Part shown: one piece after another, positions 60,306 through 63,519 of the stretch
Numbering within the stretch: the stretch's first letter is position 1
Layout: every line of letters begins with the position of its first letter
Assembly (NCBI GenBank): GCA_014534425.1
Contig: JACVRN010000018.1
Location: 1-63,519, forward strand
Reading direction: 5' to 3'
Length of the DNA stretch: 63,519 nucleotides
Origin: Pyrinomonadaceae bacterium
GTDB lineage: Bacteria; Acidobacteriota; Blastocatellia; Pyrinomonadales; Pyrinomonadaceae
Position numbers and translations under genes: made by a program
The notes under the pieces: model-generated
The model's input: the letters and a program-made list of their open reading frames with translations, nothing else
What the model was told of the DNA's origin: nothing
Database searches by the model: none

Positions 60306-62924
60306 TTAATCTTCGTCGTGGTCTTCGCCGTCGTAGTGCATTATGACGCGCTCTTCGTCCACTAGGGTTTCGAGATGCACGGGCCGCCCCCAGAGCGTGT
60401 AGACGTGTTCGAGCGCCTTTCGCGCGTACTTTGAATCCAACTCTATGCCCTCAAAGGCGTGCCTGATGTAAAGCTCGCGGTTGCCGTTGTAGTCGCCGTC
60501 CAGAACCTCCAAGTAGGGAAAGCCGAAGTTCGTCATGTTAGAGACAATCTGGTTTCGCACACGCTCCCAACGCTTTTCGGTAATCGTCCACTCTTCGTCC
60601 TCTACAAGCTCATAGACGAACAGGTCAAGCTCCTCGCAAAGCTCTTCCGTCAGGTAGTTTCGCAGGAAAGAGACATCGGATTCAATCTCTCGCACCTCGA
60701 AAATCTTTTCGCGTCCCTGGCCGCCCGCGCGCCCGAACTTTTCCCTTTCCTCTTCGGTAGGATTATCCCAACGTCGCTCTATGTCCTCGAAAATCTTGTA
60801 GCCCAGATAATACGGATTCAACTGTCCCATGTGCGGCGACACCACGCCCGAATGAAGCTCCGCAAACTCCAGATGCTCCCTGTCCGATAACTCTATCTCG
60901 CGCATGATTCTGGAATGCCAGTATGAATTATGATTGATAAACCCGTTGGCTACATAAGCGTGTTTTTCATCGACGGTAATATCGTAAACGTCGTTCGTTT
61001 TGTGTTCGATGGAAACAATTTCGTCGCTTAATTCTTCCTTTCTGAACCAGAAACGGTCTTCTACATGCTTAAGCAGCGCCGTCTGTTTGCGCTTTAGACT
61101 GAAGCCTATTTCATGTAAAAATTTTTCTGCCGACGCTCCGCTAATTTCGAGTTGCCAGATGTCATAGAGGTGCTTGCGCTGCCGCGACAAGATGCCGTAG
61201 TTGAGCAGGATAATTTGTGCCGTGCGGATTAACTCTTTACTGGATGAAGATAAGCGCACGCCTTCCCGACCGGCGTATGCATCGGCGTCGAAATAGCCGC
61301 GTAAGAAAGCTGAGACGATTGATTTGGGCGAACGTAGCAGAAGTGACGGAATTTTCTTATCCCGCGCCCGGTCTTCCAGATTAACCCCTGCGGATTCCAG
61401 CCAGCGCAATATTTCCCTGGAGTGAGCGACGACGCGCCAGCGCCCCTGCGTCTCGGTCGCGTCCCATTTGACTTTTGCCTGCAAGCCGAACGAACCGGCC
61501 AGAACCTCTACAAGCTTGTCTTTTATTTCATCATCACCTGTAGTCAAGCAGATGCCTGATTTCGTCAGGTTGCCGTCCCCTATGAAATAACCCAAAAACC
61601 AGGCTGCTTCCTCATCAAGCAGCTTTGAGGTTCGTAGCGCATGCCTGGTAGGTAAAACTTTATCCTTGCAGCCTTCGTGATAAAACGTCTGCTGCAAGAC
61701 CTCTTCGATGGTTTCGCCGCGTAAGATGTTCATTCCTTTTAAGTGGCGATTGACCGTCCATAGTGAAACGCCCGAAAGCGCGGCAACTTCCACCATCGAA
61801 GTGCTTGCTTTTAATGGCGCATAATCAATCGTCGGCTCAGCTTCCGCCCAGACATCTGTGTGATAGGCCAGCGAAACTCTGTCACCGACTTTAACGTCGC
61901 TTAAATAAGCCCAATCGCCGTTCGCAAGTTGAACGCGATGTTTCAGCGCCCCTTCAATTTCAAAGCCTCTGCGCGTTTTGATTCGAATAGTATCGACATT
62001 TTCTTCTTTATGAAAATCTGTAATCCAGTTCAGTTCACCTTTCCCGCCGCTTGCCACACGGATTTTCTCGTAGCTTTTGTATAGCTCATCAAATCGCACA
62101 AAACCTTTTTCCGTCACAAGCAGAGAATCGCTTGTCGCGCACGCCCATCCTTCATTCATCACCTTGGTCTGCATCTGGGGGATGAAGTATTCCATCTCTT
62201 CGTGAATCATTGCCATCACGTCGCGCTGCCAAGGTTGCAGGCTGGGGGAGTGGCGCATGATGTAGTAGACGAGGTCTTTTTCCGGCAGTTGGTCTGCTTC
62301 TTTCGGAGGCTCAGCCGAAGGGTCGGGCGTCTCCTCTTTTTCGCCCAGTCGCCAGAGGTCGTCGTAGCGTCCTTCCTTTCTTATGGGAGATGCGATTCGT
62401 GTGGGCCTGGTGTCGCGCTTGATGAAGAAGTTCGGGTCTATGTGCTCTTCTATGGCGAGCACGGCGTCGAGAAATTTCTCCACGGTCTTTCGCCCGTACT
62501 TGAATTCGTATTCGGTCATGCGACCGGAATGCGTAGAGACGCTGTCGACCATGCGGCGGTTGGTCTTTGAGAAGTAGACGTTGTTCTTGAAAAAATCTAC
62601 GTGGCCCAGAACGTGAGCCATCACCAGCTTGTTCTGTATGGGGCTGTTGGTCTCAAGCAGAAAGCCGTAGGCGGGATTCGTGTTGATGACGACCTCGTAG
62701 ATTTTCGACAGCCCGAAGTCGTACATGGTCTTCATGCGATGATAGGCTTTGCCGAACGTCCAGTGTGAGTAGCGACCGGGCAGAGCGTACGAGCCAATCT
62801 CGTACATGACGGTCGCAGGCACCATCTCGAAGCGAGTCGGGAAAGGGTCAAGGCCGAACTTGCGAGCAATCTCCCAAATCTGCTCCAAAGCTTTCTCTAA
62901 ATCTTTTATCTCGCGGTCTTGCAT
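60306..62924 (-). CDS. SpoVR-family protein interrupted by an intein
   Basis: 872 codons read, of which 1-261 and 667-872 make a 467-residue SpoVR-like extein. These two parts fit SpoVR/YcgB without gap: [39 protein letters not shown] and VMNEGWA, which continues after the intein with [13 protein letters not shown], and [22 protein letters not shown]. SpoVR acts with PrkA and DUF444 in stress or sporulation-related control, though the biochemistry is unclear. The upstream DUF444 gene ends 8 bases before the start, giving the known prkA-DUF444-spoVR order. Confidence 0.93.
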   Translation of the reverse strand: MQDREIKDLEKALEQIWEIARKFGLDPFPTRFEMVPATVMYEIGSYALPGRYSHWTFGKAYHRMKTMYDFGLSKIYEVVINTNPAYGFLLETNSPIQNKLVMAHVLGHVDFFKNNVYFSKTNRRMVDSVSTHSGRMTEYEFKYGRKTVEKFLDAVLAIEEHIDPNFFIKRDTRPTRIASPIRKEGRYDDLWRLGEKEETPDPSAEPPKEADQLPEKDLVYYIMRHSPSLQPWQRDVMAMIHEEMEYFIPQMQTKVMNEGWACATSDSLLVTEKGFVRFDELYKSYEKIRVASGGKGELNWITDFHKEENVDTIRIKTRRGFEIEGALKHRVQLANGDWAYLSDVKVGDRVSLAYHTDVWAEAEPTIDYAPLKASTSMVEVAALSGVSLWTVNRHLKGMNILRGETIEEVLQQTFYHEGCKDKVLPTRHALRTSKLLDEEAAWFLGYFIGDGNLTKSGICLTTGDDEIKDKLVEVLAGSFGLQAKVKWDATETQGRWRVVAHSREILRWLESAGVNLEDRARDKKIPSLLLRSPKSIVSAFLRGYFDADAYAGREGVRLSSSSKELIRTAQIILLNYGILSRQRKHLYDIWQLEISGASAEKFLHEIGFSLKRKQTALLKHVEDRFWFRKEELSDEIVSIEHKTNDVYDITVDEKHAYVANGFINHNSYWHSRIMREIELSDREHLEFAELHSGVVSPHMGQLNPYYLGYKIFEDIERRWDNPTEEEREKFGRAGGQGREKIFEVREIESDVSFLRNYLTEELCEELDLFVYELVEDEEWTITEKRWERVRNQIVSNMTNFGFPYLEVLDGDYNGNRELYIRHAFEGIELDSKYARKALEHVYTLWGRPVHLETLVDEERVIMHYDGEDHDED
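60927..62141 (-). mobile_element. Intein with LAGLIDADG endonuclease and a helix-turn-helix-like insert
   Basis: Residues 262-666 of the frame (405 residues). It starts at Cys262 ([20 protein letters not shown], block A) and ends FINHN before Ser667 (block G, HN|S). Block B is [19 protein letters not shown], where the usual Thr of TxxH is Ala. The endonuclease blocks are FLGYFIGDG (444-451) and [10 protein letters not shown] (541-550). Block F is [16 protein letters not shown]. Residues 373-415 look like an added helix-turn-helix ([19 protein letters not shown]). The base composition is visibly more AT-rich than in the host gene. It should splice itself out after translation. Confidence 0.93.
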
Positions 62925-62932
62925 GATGATTT

Positions 62933-63519
62933 TTATAGCTCGTTCTTCTTCCCGAAAAATTGCTTGAGCGCGGGGTAAACGTCTTCCTTGTCATCAATCC
63001 TGACGCCCACGAATCGCTCCTTGTTCTTCAGGCGGTCGCTGAAGATTGAAAGCAGCGCGCCCGAAGAGCGGCGATAGCTCGATGCTCCCTCCTCGCCAAT
63101 CTCGCCGTAGCCGAAGAGATTGCAGGTCTGAATCAGTTGGTCGGCAAGGCGCACGGCCTCTTCGTTGTCGGAGTAGTAGTTGTCGCCGTCGGAGAAATGA
63201 AAAGGATAAACATTCCAGTCGCGCGGGTTGTAGCGCTGGTTGATAACGTCCAGGGCAAGCTGGTACGCGCTTGAGACGACTGTGCCGCCCGACTCGCCCT
63301 GCGTGAAGAACTGCTCTTCCGTGACCTCGCGCGCCTCCGTGTGGTGCGAGATGAAGACAATCTCTACGTTGTCATATTTTGTCCGCAGGAAGCGAACCAT
63401 CCAGAAGAAGAAGGAGCGCGCGACGTACTTTTTAAACTCGCCCATGCTTCCCGAAACGTCCATCAGGGCGAGCACCACGGCGTTCGATTCGTAACGCAGA
63501 TTCTCTTCCCACGTCTTGA
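62933..63519 (-). CDS. DUF444 (YeaH/YhbH-like) protein, 5' end off the window
   Basis: The C-terminal 193 residues or so of a DUF444 protein with a von Willebrand A-like fold. Reading leftwards from the edge the frame gives TWEENLRYESNAVVLAL, then MDVSGSMGEFKKY (the MIDAS DxSxS motif), FISHHTEAREVTEEQFFTQGESGGT, and FHFSDGDNYYSDNEEA. It ends KKNEL, 8 bases before spoVR, on the same strand. The family partner is the PrkA kinase, expected just to the right. The start is not in the window. Confidence 0.93.
   Translation of the reverse strand, partial: KTWEENLRYESNAVVLALMDVSGSMGEFKKYVARSFFFWMVRFLRTKYDNVEIVFISHHTEAREVTEEQFFTQGESGGTVVSSAYQLALDVINQRYNPRDWNVYPFHFSDGDNYYSDNEEAVRLADQLIQTCNLFGYGEIGEEGASSYRRSSGALLSIFSDRLKNKERFVGVRIDDKEDVYPALKQFFGKKNEL

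Noticed and set aside
60927..62141. Group I or II intron as explanation of the spoVR insert
   Set aside because: The frame is open throughout, with Cys at the start, HN-Ser at the end and LAGLIDADG blocks; this fits an intein.

Overview
The window looks like a piece of an Acidobacteriota chromosome, probably class Blastocatellia (inference). It has moderately high GC, an alternative complex III operon running into a caa3-type oxidase, an ATP-type PEP carboxykinase, ECF sigma/anti-sigma and Ser/Thr kinase genes, and many secreted proteins without clear homologs. There is one tRNA gene (Ser-GCT), no rRNA, and no insertion sequence, phage or CRISPR array that I can see.

Layout. 1-5.3 kb: the N-terminal part of a subtilisin-like protease, a Pro-rich repeat secreted protein, tRNA-Ser, a DUF421 protein, gltX and a SnoaL-like protein. 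5.3-7.8 kb: a PknB-type kinase divergent from a Crp/Fnr regulator, with a 20-bp perfect palindrome between them. 8-15.6 kb: a minus-strand run (hutI, S9 peptidase, SnoaL-like, DUF1287, esterase, UvrD-type helicase). 15.7-22.4 kb: ybaB-recR, pyrE-like, Nudix, zinc-ribbon protein, GHMP kinase, DedA, Usp and a ROK kinase. 22.6-36.5 kb: the respiratory block actABCDEF, a small membrane protein, sco, coxB, coxA, coxC, cox4, which passes electrons from quinol through ActA/ActE hemes to a cytochrome-c-fused CuA subunit and on to oxygen. 36.6-42.7 kb: 2Fe-2S protein, EamA transporter, unknowns and pckA. 42.9-46.7 kb: HprK-like kinase, a PqqD-domain protein with a Cys-rich tail, and a Wzc-type tyrosine kinase. 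47.3-63.5 kb: ECF sigma/anti-sigma, secretin-N-like protein, AI-2E family protein, HIT, murA, prmC, HMA protein, cysE, HtrA, pyrophosphatase, a His-rich membrane protein, SpoVR and DUF444.

Three things stand out. (1) The protein at 43688-44254 joins a PqqD domain, a twin-arginine/hydrophobic segment and two consecutive six-cysteine modules, each with the exact spacing of an inhibitor cystine knot. It lies 6 nt behind the exopolysaccharide tyrosine kinase gene and overlaps, tail to tail, an HprK-like kinase gene. (2) The spoVR gene carries an in-frame intein of about 405 residues with a LAGLIDADG endonuclease and a helix-turn-helix-like insert, placed inside the most conserved SpoVR motif. (3) More than twenty intergenic hairpins are built from short degenerate 7- or 9-base tandem units: a left arm, an A/G- or C/T-rich loop often holding CTTTCTTT or its complement, and an inverted right arm. 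The arm sequences fall into several unrelated families, but the architecture is constant. Copies supply stop codons to genes, abut start codons that have no Shine-Dalgarno site, may have supplied signal-peptide codons, and in one case are nested.
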